DNA of 64,000 nucleotides, taken from positions 836,863 through 900,862 of the forward strand of contig NZ_JAJKFK010000001.1 of assembly GCF_021653975.1 (NCBI RefSeq), written 5' to 3'. The notes below the pieces were generated by a model. It was not told the DNA's origin and searched no databases. It saw only the letters and a program-made list of their open reading frames with translations. Numbering within the stretch: position 1 is the stretch's first letter; each line of letters starts with the position of its first letter. The stretch is from Amycolatopsis sp. GM8. GTDB taxonomy: Bacteria > Actinomycetota > Actinomycetes > Mycobacteriales > Pseudonocardiaceae. A program made the position numbers and the translations under genes. Positions 16,794 through 25,169 of this stretch are shown here, piece by piece.

Positions 16794-17690
16794 TCAGCGC
16801 GCTGTGCGGTCGGTGTTGAACGGCTGCGTGGTGACCGCGTGCGGGGTGCACAGCTCGCCGCAGTTCATCTTGGCCAGCGCCTCGGCGGCGGTGTAGGGCG
16901 TCCCCGTCGCCGGATTGACCTGCGTCCGCGTCTGAATGTACTGCTGGTACAGGTTGTCCGGCAGGGCACGGACCTCGAAGTTCATCATCGCGTGGTAGGT
17001 GCCGCACAGCTCCGCGCACCGGCCGACGAACGAACCTTCCTTGTCGATCGTGTTCTGGAACGACGAGTCCTGGTTGTTCTTCTCCGGGTACGGGAAGACG
17101 TCGCGCTTGAAGTGGAACTCCGGCACCCAGAAGGAGTGGATGACGTCGGTGGAGCGCAGGTCGTACTGGATCGTCTTGCCGACCGGCAGCACCAGCAGCG
17201 GGATCTCGCTCGAGCTGCCCACGGTGCGGATCATCTGGCCGGTCGCGTCCTTGGCCTCACTGGGGTAGTCGAACTCCCAGTTCCACTGGAACGCGGTGAC
17301 GTTGACGGTCACGTCCGGGTTCGGCTTCTTGTCGAGCACCTGGCTCTCGGTGGTCGCGGTGAAGAAGAACAGCACGCAGACCATCACCAGCGGCACGATG
17401 ACGCAGAACAGCTCCAGCGGCACGTTGTACTGGAACTGGCGCGGCAGCTCGGTCGGGTCCTGGTTCTTCTTCTTGCGGTGGAACGCCGACGCCCAGAAGA
17501 TCAGGGCCCAGACGACGACGCCGACGGCGAGCGCGGCGACCACGGACCAGGTCCACAGCCAGCGCATCTTGTCGGCCTGCTCGGTGACACCCACCGGCCA
17601 CCCGAAACGCAGTACCTCGTCACCGGAGCACCCGGTCGCCAACAGGGCCACGAGCCCGGCCAGCGCGGCGACCTTACCGACCCTCTTCAA
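16794..17690 (-). CDS. ctaC: CtaC, cytochrome c oxidase subunit II
   Basis: CuA-carrying subunit II of 298 residues of the aa3 oxidase, facing outside. It starts with a lipoprotein signal (KRVGKVAALAGLVALLATGC, lipobox Cys21), then two transmembrane helices (about residues 45-70 and 95-115). The cupredoxin domain has the CuA ligands in IHSFWVPEFHFK and GRCAELCGTYHAMMNFEV, and the aromatic patch FQWNWEF. The TTG start is chosen because GGAGG lies six bases upstream and it gives a short lipoprotein signal; the frame is open to 17783 but that start adds an unlikely 31-residue extension. The gene precedes ctaF by 28 bp in one operon, divergent from asnB. Confidence 0.95.
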   Translation of the reverse strand: MKRVGKVAALAGLVALLATGCSGDEVLRFGWPVGVTEQADKMRWLWTWSVVAALAVGVVVWALIFWASAFHRKKKNQDPTELPRQFQYNVPLELFCVIVPLVMVCVLFFFTATTESQVLDKKPNPDVTVNVTAFQWNWEFDYPSEAKDATGQMIRTVGSSSEIPLLVLPVGKTIQYDLRSTDVIHSFWVPEFHFKRDVFPYPEKNNQDSSFQNTIDKEGSFVGRCAELCGTYHAMMNFEVRALPDNLYQQYIQTRTQVNPATGTPYTAAEALAKMNCGELCTPHAVTTQPFNTDRTAR

Positions 17691-17836
17691 CCCAGGCCTC
17701 CTCGAATCCTTGCGTGACAGCCGGAGCCTAGCTGAGTTGACGTTTCCCGCTGACCAAGGGGTGACGGTTCGTGGCCGGGTCACCCGGCATACTGGCGTGC
17801 ACTATCCGGCCACGAACCAGAGGTGTGTGAGTAGAC

Positions 17837-19771
17837 GTGTGCGGCCTGCTCGGACTGGTCTGTCCCAGTGAGAACGAAGCGGCGAAGGCCCGCGACTCGG
17901 TCGGGGCGGCCCTGCGCTGCCAGCGGCACCGCGGCCCCGACGAGACCGACACCTGGGCAAACGCCGAGGTCGTGTACGGATTCAACCGGCTCGCGTTCAT
18001 CGACGTGGAGCACGCGCACCAGCCGCTCGTGTGGGGTCCGCCGGAGGCCCCGGAGCGCTACACGCTGAACTTCAACGGCGAGATCTACAACTACCGCGAG
18101 CTGCGCGCGCAGCTGGTCGCGGAGCACGATGCGAAATTCGCCACAGAGGGAGACGGCGAGGCGATCGCCGCGGCCTTCCACTACTGGGGCCCGGGTGCGG
18201 TGAGCCGGTTGCGCGGCATGTTCGCGTTCCTGCTGTGGGACGCGCAGGAGAAGGTGCTGCACGGCGCACGCGACCCGTTCGGCATCAAGCCGCTGTTCTA
18301 TTCGTCCGGTCCGGGCGGTACGGCGTTCTCCAGCGAGAAGAAGAGCCTGCTGGAGCTCTCGGACGTGCTCGGGGTGCGTGCGGATCTCGACACCACCGCG
18401 TTGCAGCACTACCTGACGCTGCAGTACGTGCCGGAGCCGGAGTCGCTGCACACGAGCGTCCGGCGCATCGAGTCCGGTACCTCGTTCACGATCTCGCCCG
18501 GCGGCGAGCCGAAGCAGGAGCGGTACTTCTTCCCGCAGTTCGCCGCCCGCCCGGTGACCACCGAGGCCGAGGCCGCCGACCTGCACAAGCGCATCGCCGA
18601 CGTGATGCGCGATTCCGTGCGGAAGCACATGGTCGCCGACCCGGACATCACGGTCGGCGCCTTCCTGTCCGGCGGTATCGACTCGACCGCGATCGCGGCG
18701 CTGGCCAAGGAGCAGAACCCGAACCTGATCGCGTTCACCACCGGCTTCGACCGCGAGGGCTACTCGGAGGTCGACGTGGCCGCCGAGTCCGCGGAGGCGA
18801 TCGGCGTCAAGCACATCGTCCGCACGGTGACCGCGGACGAGATGATGGACGTGCTGCCGCTCATCGTCTGGTACCTCGACGACCCCGTGGCCGACCCCGC
18901 GCTGGTGCCGCTGTGGTTCATCGCCCGCGAGGCACGCAAGCACGTCAAGGCGGTGCTCTCCGGCGAGGGCTCGGACGAGCTGTTCGGCGGCTACACGATC
19001 TACAAGGAGCCGATCTCCTTGGCACCGTTCGAAAAGGTGCCGGGCGGCGTGCGGAAGCTGCTGGGGAAGGTGTCGGAGCGGATCCCAGAAGGCACCCGCG
19101 GCAAGGACCTGCTGCGGCGTGGTTCGCTCACGATGGAAGAGCGCTACTACGGCAACGCCCGGATCTTCCGTGACGATCAGCTGCGCGGCGTGCTGCGCGA
19201 CTACGTCGACGGCATCGGGCACCGCGACGTGACGGCCGAGCACTACCGGACCTCGCGCGGCTGGGATCCGGTGGCCCGCATGCAGCACGTCGACCTGTTC
19301 ACCTGGCTGCGGGGCGACATCCTGGTCAAGGCGGACAAAATGACCATGGCAAACTCGCTGGAACTGCGCGTACCTTTCCTCGATTCCGAGGTCTTCAAGG
19401 TCGCCGCGAGCATCCCGCTCGACCAGAAGGTGACCAAGGAAACGACGAAGTACGCACTGCGCCGGGCGCTGGACGGGATCGTGCCCGCACACGTGCTGAA
19501 CCGGCGCAAACTGGGCTTCCCCGTACCGATCAAGCACTGGCTGCGCGCGGAAATGTACGACTGGGCACGCGGCATCATCAACGACTCGCAAACCGACGCA
19601 CTGCTGGACAAGCCCGCGGTGCTGCGGATGCTGGACGAACACCGGGACGGCACCCTCAACCACAGTCGCCGGCTGTGGGCACTGGTGGTGTTCATGCTGT
19701 GGCACGGAATCTTCATCGAACACCGGATCAAGCCAGAAATCCCGAAACCCGCCTACCCCGTCAAGATCTGA
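17837..19771 (+). CDS. asnB: Glutamine-hydrolysing asparagine synthetase (AsnB/LtsA-type)
   Basis: Two-domain amidotransferase of 644 residues. The N-terminal class II glutaminase starts with the nucleophile Cys2 (MCGLLGLVCP) and includes RHRGPDE and FNGEIYNYRELR. The C-terminal ATP-pyrophosphatase synthetase domain has the SGGIDST loop (AFLSGGIDSTAIAALA) and LSGEGSDELFGGY. In corynebacteria and mycobacteria the orthologue beside ctaC (LtsA/AsnB) amidates meso-diaminopimelate in peptidoglycan precursors and affects lysozyme resistance, so the substrate may be a cell-wall precursor rather than free aspartate. The GTG start gives the required Cys2. Reading downstream one enters the palindrome-rich gap at 19772. 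Confidence 0.95.
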   Translation: MCGLLGLVCPSENEAAKARDSVGAALRCQRHRGPDETDTWANAEVVYGFNRLAFIDVEHAHQPLVWGPPEAPERYTLNFNGEIYNYRELRAQLVAEHDAKFATEGDGEAIAAAFHYWGPGAVSRLRGMFAFLLWDAQEKVLHGARDPFGIKPLFYSSGPGGTAFSSEKKSLLELSDVLGVRADLDTTALQHYLTLQYVPEPESLHTSVRRIESGTSFTISPGGEPKQERYFFPQFAARPVTTEAEAADLHKRIADVMRDSVRKHMVADPDITVGAFLSGGIDSTAIAALAKEQNPNLIAFTTGFDREGYSEVDVAAESAEAIGVKHIVRTVTADEMMDVLPLIVWYLDDPVADPALVPLWFIAREARKHVKAVLSGEGSDELFGGYTIYKEPISLAPFEKVPGGVRKLLGKVSERIPEGTRGKDLLRRGSLTMEERYYGNARIFRDDQLRGVLRDYVDGIGHRDVTAEHYRTSRGWDPVARMQHVDLFTWLRGDILVKADKMTMANSLELRVPFLDSEVFKVAASIPLDQKVTKETTKYALRRALDGIVPAHVLNRRKLGFPVPIKHWLRAEMYDWARGIINDSQTDALLDKPAVLRMLDEHRDGTLNHSRRLWALVVFMLWHGIFIEHRIKPEIPKPAYPVKI

Positions 19772-19796
19772 GGCGGCGGGCGTAAGCCCACGGGCC

Positions 19797-19951
19797 GAGT
19801 TGGGTGGTCATCCCGTCGCCTGAAACAGGAACGATCACTTTTCGTCAGGGCCGCAACCTGCGCTGGGTCCGGCGGCCGAGAACACAAAGCTTGCGGCCCT
19901 GAGGAAAAGTGATATTCGAAAACCGCAGGCGACGGGATGACCACCCAACTC
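19797..19951. repeat. 155-bp imperfect palindrome with 26-bp perfect ends
   Basis: The outer arms are 26 bp and perfectly complementary (19797-19822 with 19926-19951, starting GAGTTGGGTGGTCATC). A second arm pair of 23 bp (19834-19856 with 19891-19913) has one mismatch, and the central ~34 bases are unpaired. There is no open frame of note. It begins 25 bp after the asnB stop. It could be a MITE remnant or an oversized terminator. Confidence 0.8.
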
Positions 19952-20107
19952 AACCACCCACCCAAGGTGAGATCCCTTTGGGCCTGGCCATCCCGGAGCC
20001 AGCCCGCCGGCGAGGCATTCTTTTGATCTTTTGTCTTTGAACCGGCGGCAAGTGCCCTACCGGATTGTGTGGGAACCGGGCGCGAAGCGCCCTCGCTCCA
20101 GCGTTAG

Positions 20108-20225
20108 CCCTCCCCCGCCCCGATCTTTTAGTGTTCGCGGGAAGAACGGTTTATCAAGGCTGGAAAGAGTACCTTGACAAACCGTTCTGCCCGCAAGTGC
20201 GGCTTGGGATCGGGGTGGGGGAGGG
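20108..20225. repeat. 118-bp stem-loop element, family with 50561-50666 (copy A)
   Basis: The outer arms of 18 bp (from CCCTCCCCCGCCCCGATC) match with one difference. The inner arms of 23 bp (20137-20159 with 20172-20194) match with two. The tip TCAAGGCTGGAAAGAGTACC is nearly the same as at 50604 (TCAAGGCGGGAAAGCGTGCC), so arms and loop are both conserved between copies, as is the trailing GATCGGGGTG. Confidence 0.75.
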
Positions 20226-20284
20226 TGTGGGCGGTGGCGGCGCTTGGGTTTGTGTTGCCGGGTGCTGTCGCGTTTGAACTGTGC

Positions 20285-21274
20285 TTATGCGCCTAGGATT
20301 GTGCCGATTTCTACGGCTGCGTCTGGGCCGTAGGCGTCCGCGATGCGTTTGAGGCCGTTCGGCTTGTCCAGTTGCCATTCTTGGGTGCCGATGGTTTCCA
20401 GTACCAGCACGGCGATGAGTGAGCCCAGTTGCGCCGCGCGTTCAAGATTCAAGCCCTCGTGCAGGCCCGCGAGGAACCCGGCACGGAAACCGTCGCCGAC
20501 GCCGGTGGGGTCGGCTTTGGTCAGTTCAGGAATCGCGTCGACCTGCAGGTGCAAGTTTTCCGGGCCGACGATCTCCACACCCTTCTCGCCAAGGGTGGTG
20601 ATCCGGATTCCAACGTGCTCCAAGACCTCGTCGGCACTCCAGCCGGTCTTCTGCCGCAGCAGTTCCCATTCGTAGTCGTTGGTGAACAGGTAAGTCGCGC
20701 CCTCGACGAAAGTGCGTGCCTGCGCACCGTCCATTCGGGCCAGTTGCTGCGAGGGGTCCACCGCGAACTCGTAGCCCCGCTGCCGGCACTCCTCAGCGTG
20801 CCGCAGCATGCCTTCGGGGTCGTCCGGGCTGATCAGCACCAAACCCAGCTCGCCACAATGGTCGGCGATCGGCAGCAGTTCGATGTTGCGGGCCTCCGCC
20901 ATGGCACCCGCGTAGAAAGTCGCGATCTGGTTGAGATCTTCGTCGGTGGTACACACGAACCGCGCGGTGTGGGCGACCTCGGAGACCAGCACGCCCGCCG
21001 TGTCGACGCCGTGCCGTTCGAGCCAGGAGCGGTAGTCCGCGAAATCCTCGCCCACGGCCCCCACCAGCACCGGACGCACCCCGAGCACACCGAGACCGAA
21101 CGCGACGTTCGCACCGATCCCGCCCCGCCGGACCACCAGATCATCAGCGAGGAAACTCAGCGAGACCCGGTGCAGCTGGTCGGCGATCAGCTGATCGGCG
21201 AACCTGCCCGGGAAATGCATCAGATGGTCGGTGGCGATGCTGCCGGACACCGCGATTCTGGCGTTGCTTGGCAC
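20285..21274 (-). CDS. adoK: PfkB-family carbohydrate kinase, probable adenosine kinase
   Basis: Ribokinase-fold kinase of 329 residues, close in length to the mycobacterial adenosine kinase (Rv2202c) that occupies the same position after asnB. It would phosphorylate adenosine (or a sugar) at the 5' hydroxyl. PfkB signatures are present: the N-terminal GG motif VVRRGGIGANVAFGLGVLG, and the C-terminal DPTGVGDGFRAGFLAG with the catalytic Asp and anion-hole glycines. The GTG start (PSNARIAVSGSIATDHLMHF) is set by GGGGAG five bases upstream; the frame is open to 21340 without another site. It faces asnB across the repeat-filled gap. The adenosine specificity rests on synteny. Confidence 0.85.
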   Translation of the reverse strand: MPSNARIAVSGSIATDHLMHFPGRFADQLIADQLHRVSLSFLADDLVVRRGGIGANVAFGLGVLGVRPVLVGAVGEDFADYRSWLERHGVDTAGVLVSEVAHTARFVCTTDEDLNQIATFYAGAMAEARNIELLPIADHCGELGLVLISPDDPEGMLRHAEECRQRGYEFAVDPSQQLARMDGAQARTFVEGATYLFTNDYEWELLRQKTGWSADEVLEHVGIRITTLGEKGVEIVGPENLHLQVDAIPELTKADPTGVGDGFRAGFLAGLHEGLNLERAAQLGSLIAVLVLETIGTQEWQLDKPNGLKRIADAYGPDAAVEIGTILGA

Positions 21275-21406
21275 CAGGTCTCCCCTGCTCTCGACACACG
21301 GATCGGCAGCCGAATTAACCCGTCTGAGGGAATTGGCCACCGCGCTCCGACACTACCGCCAAGTAGACCTGTCGCGGCAGGGCCAGGCGGCCTTAGCGTC
21401 GCGTTC

Positions 21407-21580
21407 GTGAACACTGCGACCGAACCCGAAACGCTCGCCGAACTGATCAGCGACTGCGCGGACATGCCAGCCGGACTCCGCCAGCAGCGGCCGACGGCCC
21501 CCACCCCGCCGGCCCCACGGGCCTGGACGGTCGACGACACCTGCCACTCCCAGGTCGAGGCCCTCGGCGAATACGCCTGA
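21407..21580 (+). CDS. Possible small leaderless protein, 57 residues
   Basis: Short open frame starting at a GTG with TAGCGT exactly seven bases upstream, the same arrangement as the confirmed-looking leaderless genes in this window. The product (MNTATEPETLAELISDCADM) is acidic at the N-terminus, has a Pro/Thr/Ala-rich centre and ends in EALGEYA. It has no known domain. It lies between divergent adoK and convergent erpA and is followed at once by a strong terminator, which supports a real transcript. Protein-level support is lacking, so this is tentative. Confidence 0.4.
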   Translation: MNTATEPETLAELISDCADMPAGLRQQRPTAPTPPAPRAWTVDDTCHSQVEALGEYA

Positions 21581-21584
21581 CACG

Positions 21585-21623
21585 CGAAAACGGGCGCGGT
21601 CCTAGTCGACCGCGCCCGTTTCG
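21585..21623. terminator. Bidirectional terminator before erpA
   Basis: A 16-bp near-perfect stem (CGAAAACGGGCGCGGTC / GACCGCGCCCGTTTCG) with a six-base loop, flanked by A-rich and T-rich ends. Confidence 0.85.
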
Positions 21624-21635
21624 TGTGTTCGGGGC

Positions 21636-22001
21636 TTAGTGGAACGAGTCGCCACAGGCGCAGGAGCCCGTGGCGTTCGGGTTGTCGATCGTGAAGCCCT
21701 GCTTCTCGATGCTGTCCACGAAGTCGATCACGGCGTCCTGCACGTACGGGGCGCTCATCCGGTCCACGGCGACGCGCAGGCCGTCGAAGTCACGGAACAG
21801 GTCGCCGTCGAGCTCGCGCTCGTCGAAGAACAGCTGGTAGCGCAGGCCGGCGCAGCCACCGGGCTGGACGGCGATGCGCAGGTGCATGTCGTCGCGACCC
21901 TCCTGCTCCAGCAGGGCCTTCGCCTTCGAAGCGGCCGTGGCGGTCAAGGTCACGCCGTGGGTGGCCTCGGTCTGCGGGGCGCCGGTCTCAGCGGTCGTCA
22001 T
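21636..22001 (-). CDS. erpA: A-type iron-sulfur carrier (ErpA/IscA-like)
   Basis: HesB/IscA family protein of 121 residues that hands Fe-S clusters to apo-proteins in the cytoplasm. The three conserved cysteines are visible, one in QPGGCAGLRYQLFFD and two in the C-terminal GSCACGDSF. The fold segments (VTLTATAASKAKALLEQE, PYVQDAVIDFVDSIEKQGF, IDNPNATGSC) and the length are normal. The ATG start is followed by a variable Thr/Glu-rich leader. The position after adoK matches Rv2204c. It may supply the Rieske protein QcrA and lipoyl synthase LipA encoded in the same window, but that is inference. Confidence 0.93.
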   Translation of the reverse strand: MTTAETGAPQTEATHGVTLTATAASKAKALLEQEGRDDMHLRIAVQPGGCAGLRYQLFFDERELDGDLFRDFDGLRVAVDRMSAPYVQDAVIDFVDSIEKQGFTIDNPNATGSCACGDSFH

Positions 22002-22159
22002 GGCTCTCCCTCAGGTGTTGCTGTGGCGGGTACGGATGCCTCCTGAACCAGTCAACATCGCGCGTGCCCGTTCTGTTCCACGCCGGGGCGTTCAGTTCAT
22101 CGTCGCATATCCGGCCACCGGCCGAACACCTGCGCGCCCGCCTGGAATACCCTGGTCCT

Positions 22160-22816
22160 GTGAGGTTCCTACGCCGCAGCGGCACGACCACCGAAGACAG
22201 CCCCGAGTCCGAGGCCGCCGAGGTGGCCGAAAGCGTCGAATCTCACAGTCGTGGGGTCACGCCGGCGAAGGGACGGGCCACCCCGAAGCGCCGCGAGGCC
22301 GAGGGCAAGCGCCGCGGCCCGGTCGCGCCGCCGCCCAAGACCACCCGCGAGGCGATGCGCCGCAGCAAGGAACTGCGCAAGTCGAACCCGCAGTCGCGGG
22401 ACGACCGCCGCGCCGCCGCGAAGGAACGCCAAGCCCGGATGGCCGCCGGTGACGAGCGATACCTGCTGGCCCGCGACAAGGGCCCGGTCAAGGCGTATGT
22501 GCGCGATCTCATCGACTCGCGCCGCAACCTGACCGGACTGTTCATGCCGCTCGCGGTGCTGGTGCTGATCGCGATGATCGTGCCGTTCCCGCTGCTGCAG
22601 CAGTACGCGACGTTGCTGTGCACGGTGGTCCTGGCGGCGATGGTCGTCGAGGGCTTCTTCACCGGCCGCCGCGTCGCGCGGATGGCGCGCGAGAAGTTCC
22701 CGAAGGAGACGATCAACGGCCGGTCGCTCGGCTGGTACGCCTTCGTCCGCTCGAGCCAGATCCGCAGGCTGCGGATGCCCAAGCCGCGCGTCAAGCCGGG
22801 CGACGCGATCGCCTGA
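22160..22816 (+). CDS. DUF3043 membrane protein (Rv2206-like)
   Basis: Protein of 218 residues with a long charged N-terminus (about residues 1-110, rich in Lys/Arg/Glu), two closely spaced transmembrane helices (LTGLFMPLAVLVLIAMIVPF and YATLLCTVVLAAMVVEGFF) and a basic C-terminal tail (RRLRMPKPRVKPGD). This matches the actinobacterial DUF3043 family, whose function is unknown. The GTG start has TACCCT six bases upstream and no ribosome site, so it is probably leaderless. Its stop is directly followed by the degraded methyltransferase reading frame, which probably overlapped it originally. Confidence 0.85.
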   Translation: MRFLRRSGTTTEDSPESEAAEVAESVESHSRGVTPAKGRATPKRREAEGKRRGPVAPPPKTTREAMRRSKELRKSNPQSRDDRRAAAKERQARMAAGDERYLLARDKGPVKAYVRDLIDSRRNLTGLFMPLAVLVLIAMIVPFPLLQQYATLLCTVVLAAMVVEGFFTGRRVARMAREKFPKETINGRSLGWYAFVRSSQIRRLRMPKPRVKPGDAIA

Positions 22817-23453
22817 ACCGCGACCGGCTGCGAGCGACCTTCACCGAGGACGCTGAACTCTACGACCGGATCCGTCCCGGCTATCCGGCCGCGCTCTTCG
22901 ACGACCTCGCGACCGTGCTCGGCCATCGTGTGCTGGAGATCGGGTGCGGCACCGGGCAGGCGACCATGCCACTGGCGAAGCGCGGTTACGCGATCACGGC
23001 GGTGGAGCTCGGCGCCGAGATGGCCGCCGTCGCCCACCGGAAGCTCGCGGATTTCCCCGACGTCGAGATCACGGTCTCGGCATTCGAGGACTGGCCGTTG
23101 CTGCGCGAGCCGTTCGATTCGGTGTTCGCCGCGACCGCGTTCCACTGAGGTGCGGATGGCCAAGGCCGTGTCGAGGCATCACATCGCGGGTGGCAGCGAG
23201 CAGTTATTCGCCGATGGCAGTGCTGTTGCCAATCCGACCGAAAGTAGGCGGCGACCGTCCGCAGCGACCTGCTCATTGACACCATTATCCGCCGTGGCTG
23301 CCGTCGGGTTGGTAGCGACCGGCGCAGTACGAGCGCTTCAATCCGACGACGCCGCCCGGCGATATCCCTTGCGATACAAGCGAATTCGACGCGTCCGGGG
23401 ACTTCGGGCCGAAGCGGTACCTCACCCAGCTCGCCTGGAGCCACTCCAGGTAG
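22812..23453 (+). pseudogene. Broken class I SAM methyltransferase gene
   Basis: Three consecutive pieces look like one methyltransferase. Piece one (22817-23146) reads RDRLRATFTEDAELYDRIRP, then VLEIGCGTGQATMPLAKRG (SAM motif I) and FDSVFAATAFH, and ends at a TGA where the family has Trp. Piece two, in another frame, reads MAKAVSRHHIAGGSEQLFAD to about 23214. Piece three (about 23317-23453) reads QYERFNPTTPPGDIPCDTS, EFDASGDFGPKRYLTQLAWS and then stops. A 91-bp repeat element separates pieces two and three. No good start codon remains. The family match of pieces two and three is from memory of related sequences. Confidence 0.75.
23226..23316. repeat. 91-bp MITE-like element (copy 3) inside the methyltransferase pseudogene
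   Basis: It begins TTGCCAATCCGACCGAAAG (18 of 19 bases as in the reverse complement of 9542-9560) and ends with an imperfect inverted copy (GTCGGGTTGGTAGC). It aligns over its length with the reverse complement of 9471-9560. GGCAGT before and CGCAGT after the element could be a target duplication. Confidence 0.65.
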
Positions 23454-23488
23454 TTAGCTGGGCGAAGGACCTCGGTTAGGGTGGGGGC

Positions 23489-24481
23489 ATGGAGTTTCGT
23501 CGTCTCGGCCGTAGCGGCCTCTCTGTCAGTGAGATCTCCTACGGCAACTGGCTCACCCACGCCTCACAGATCGAGGAGGAGCAGGCCCAGGCCTGCATCA
23601 AGGCCGCACTCGACGCGGGCATCACGACCTTCGACACCGCCGACGCGTATGCCAACACCGCCGCCGAGTCGGTGCTCGGGCGCGGGCTCGCCGGGCAGCG
23701 CCGCGAAAGCGTGGAGATCCTGACCAAGGTCTTCTGGCCGACCGGCCCCAAGGGCCCCAACGACAGCGGCCTCGGCCGCAAGCACATCATCGAGGCCTGC
23801 CACGGCTCGCTCCAGCGCCTGCAAACCGACCACATCGACGTCTACCAGGCCCACCGGTTCGACCGCTCGGTCCCGCTCGAGGAGACGTTCCTCGCATTCT
23901 CCGACCTTGTGCGCCAAGGAAAAATCCTCTACGTCGGTGTTTCCGAGTGGACCGCCGAGGAGATCACCCGCGGCGCCGCGATGGCCCGCGAGCTGCACGT
24001 GCCGCTGGTGTCGAACCAGCCGCAGTACAACATGCTGTGGCGCGTCATCGAGCCGCAGGTCATCCCCGCGTCCGAGCGCGAGGGGCTCAGCCAGATCGTC
24101 TTCTCCCCCATCGCCCAGGGTGCGCTGACCGGTAAGTACAAGCCCGGCCAGCCGGCGCCCGAGGGTTCGCGGGCGACCGACGAGAACGGCTCCAAGATGG
24201 TGCAGCGGTGGATGCGCGACGACGTGCTTTCGGCCGTCCAGAAGCTCGGACCGCTCGCCGAGCAGGCCGGGCTGTCGCTCGCGCAGCTCGCGGTCGCGTG
24301 GGTGCTGCAGAACCCGAACGTCGCCTCGGCGATCATCGGCGCGTCCCGGCCCGAGCAGGTGCACGAGAACGCCAAGGCCGTCGGTGTGAAGCTCGAAGCC
24401 GACCTGCTGACCGCGATCGACGACGCGCTCGCCGGCGTGATCGAGAACGACCCGCGCCGCACGGCCAGCGTGGTGCGCTAG
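23489..24481 (+). CDS. Aldo/keto reductase (voltage-gated K+ channel beta-subunit type)
   Basis: NADPH-dependent (beta/alpha)8 oxidoreductase of 330 residues. The catalytic tetrad is visible as Asp49 (TTFDTADAY), Tyr54, Lys80 (ILTKVFW) and His122 (YQAHRFD). The cofactor-binding C-terminal segment SAIIGASRPEQVHENAKAVG is present. The opening MEFRRLGRSGLSVSEISYGN is typical of the AKR6/YghZ-like branch. It probably reduces reactive aldehydes, with the physiological substrate unknown. The ATG follows TAGGGT by six bases, so it is probably leaderless. It ends seven bases before the convergent ispD stop, with no obvious hairpin between. Confidence 0.93.
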   Translation: MEFRRLGRSGLSVSEISYGNWLTHASQIEEEQAQACIKAALDAGITTFDTADAYANTAAESVLGRGLAGQRRESVEILTKVFWPTGPKGPNDSGLGRKHIIEACHGSLQRLQTDHIDVYQAHRFDRSVPLEETFLAFSDLVRQGKILYVGVSEWTAEEITRGAAMARELHVPLVSNQPQYNMLWRVIEPQVIPASEREGLSQIVFSPIAQGALTGKYKPGQPAPEGSRATDENGSKMVQRWMRDDVLSAVQKLGPLAEQAGLSLAQLAVAWVLQNPNVASAIIGASRPEQVHENAKAVGVKLEADLLTAIDDALAGVIENDPRRTASVVR

Positions 24482-24488
24482 TAGAACG

Positions 24489-25169
24489 TCAGGAAGACAG
24501 GACCTGCTCGGCGACAACGAGGTCGTGCGGGTAGGTCACCTTGAAGTTCCGCTCGTCCCCGGGCACCCAGTGCACCGGCAGCGTCGAGAACCGTTCCATC
24601 ACCGACGCGGTGTCGGTGCCTTCGAAGCCTTCCCGCGCGGCCTGTTCATACGCGTCCAGCAACGGCGCGGCGCGAAACGCCTGCGGGGTCTGGGCACGAA
24701 CGACGGTGCCGGGCAGGCGAGCGCCGTCCGCGGCGATGATGTCGTCGGCCGCCAGTCCGGGCATCGCGCCGCCGTATTGACGTGCGGTGTGCAGGACGCC
24801 GGTGATGAGCGACGGGGTGACCAGCGGGCGGGCGCCGTCGTGCAGCAGCACGGTGTCGATCGCGCCGCTGCCGATGCGGCCGGCGAGATGCCGCAGTGCG
24901 CGCAGCTCCGACTCCTGCCGGGTGCTGCCGCCGTGCACGACCTCGACCGGCGCACCCTGGTCCGCGAGCACCTCGGCGACCAGCTCCTCGTCCTGGGGAC
25001 GCGTCACCAGGACGAGCAAGCCGATCTCGGACACCTTGGCGAACGCCGCGAGCGACCACGACACGATCCGGCGCCCGGCCAGCGGCAGGTACACCTTGTT
25101 CAGGCTCGCCCCGACGCGCGTCCCGGAACCGCTGGCCAGCACCACCCCGGCCGCAGAACGTTCTGTCAC
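24489..25169 (-). CDS. ispD: IspD, 2-C-methyl-D-erythritol 4-phosphate cytidylyltransferase
   Basis: Nucleotidyltransferase of 226 residues of the MEP isoprenoid pathway, which joins CTP to methylerythritol phosphate. It starts VTERSAAGVVLASGSGTRVGASLNK (the glycine-rich CTP loop, with Lys following). It continues with LLHDGARPLVTPSLI (the family's DAARP-like block) and TPQAFRAAPLLDAYEQA. The GTG start has TAGATT seven bases upstream and no ribosome site. That -10 overlaps the one for cobT, whose start lies only 18 bp away on the other strand. Reading on upstream to 25928 would run antisense through cobT, so the longer frame is rejected. Confidence 0.94.
   Translation of the reverse strand: MTERSAAGVVLASGSGTRVGASLNKVYLPLAGRRIVSWSLAAFAKVSEIGLLVLVTRPQDEELVAEVLADQGAPVEVVHGGSTRQESELRALRHLAGRIGSGAIDTVLLHDGARPLVTPSLITGVLHTARQYGGAMPGLAADDIIAADGARLPGTVVRAQTPQAFRAAPLLDAYEQAAREGFEGTDTASVMERFSTLPVHWVPGDERNFKVTYPHDLVVAEQVLSS

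Larger units (their letters stand above)
19772..20284. other. 513-bp gene-free gap between asnB and adoK
   Basis: It holds the two palindromic elements listed separately and a T-rich stretch (TTTTGATCTTTTGTCTTTGA near 20022) that is unusual in this GC-rich DNA. The short open frame at 20065-20277 runs through the second palindrome and has no ribosome site, so I do not call it a gene. The asnB and adoK genes converge on this gap. Confidence 0.7.

Noticed and set aside
20065..20277. 70-codon frame in the asnB-adoK gap
   Set aside because: It runs through a 118-bp palindrome, has no ribosome site or -10 box and ends in low-complexity Gly/Val.
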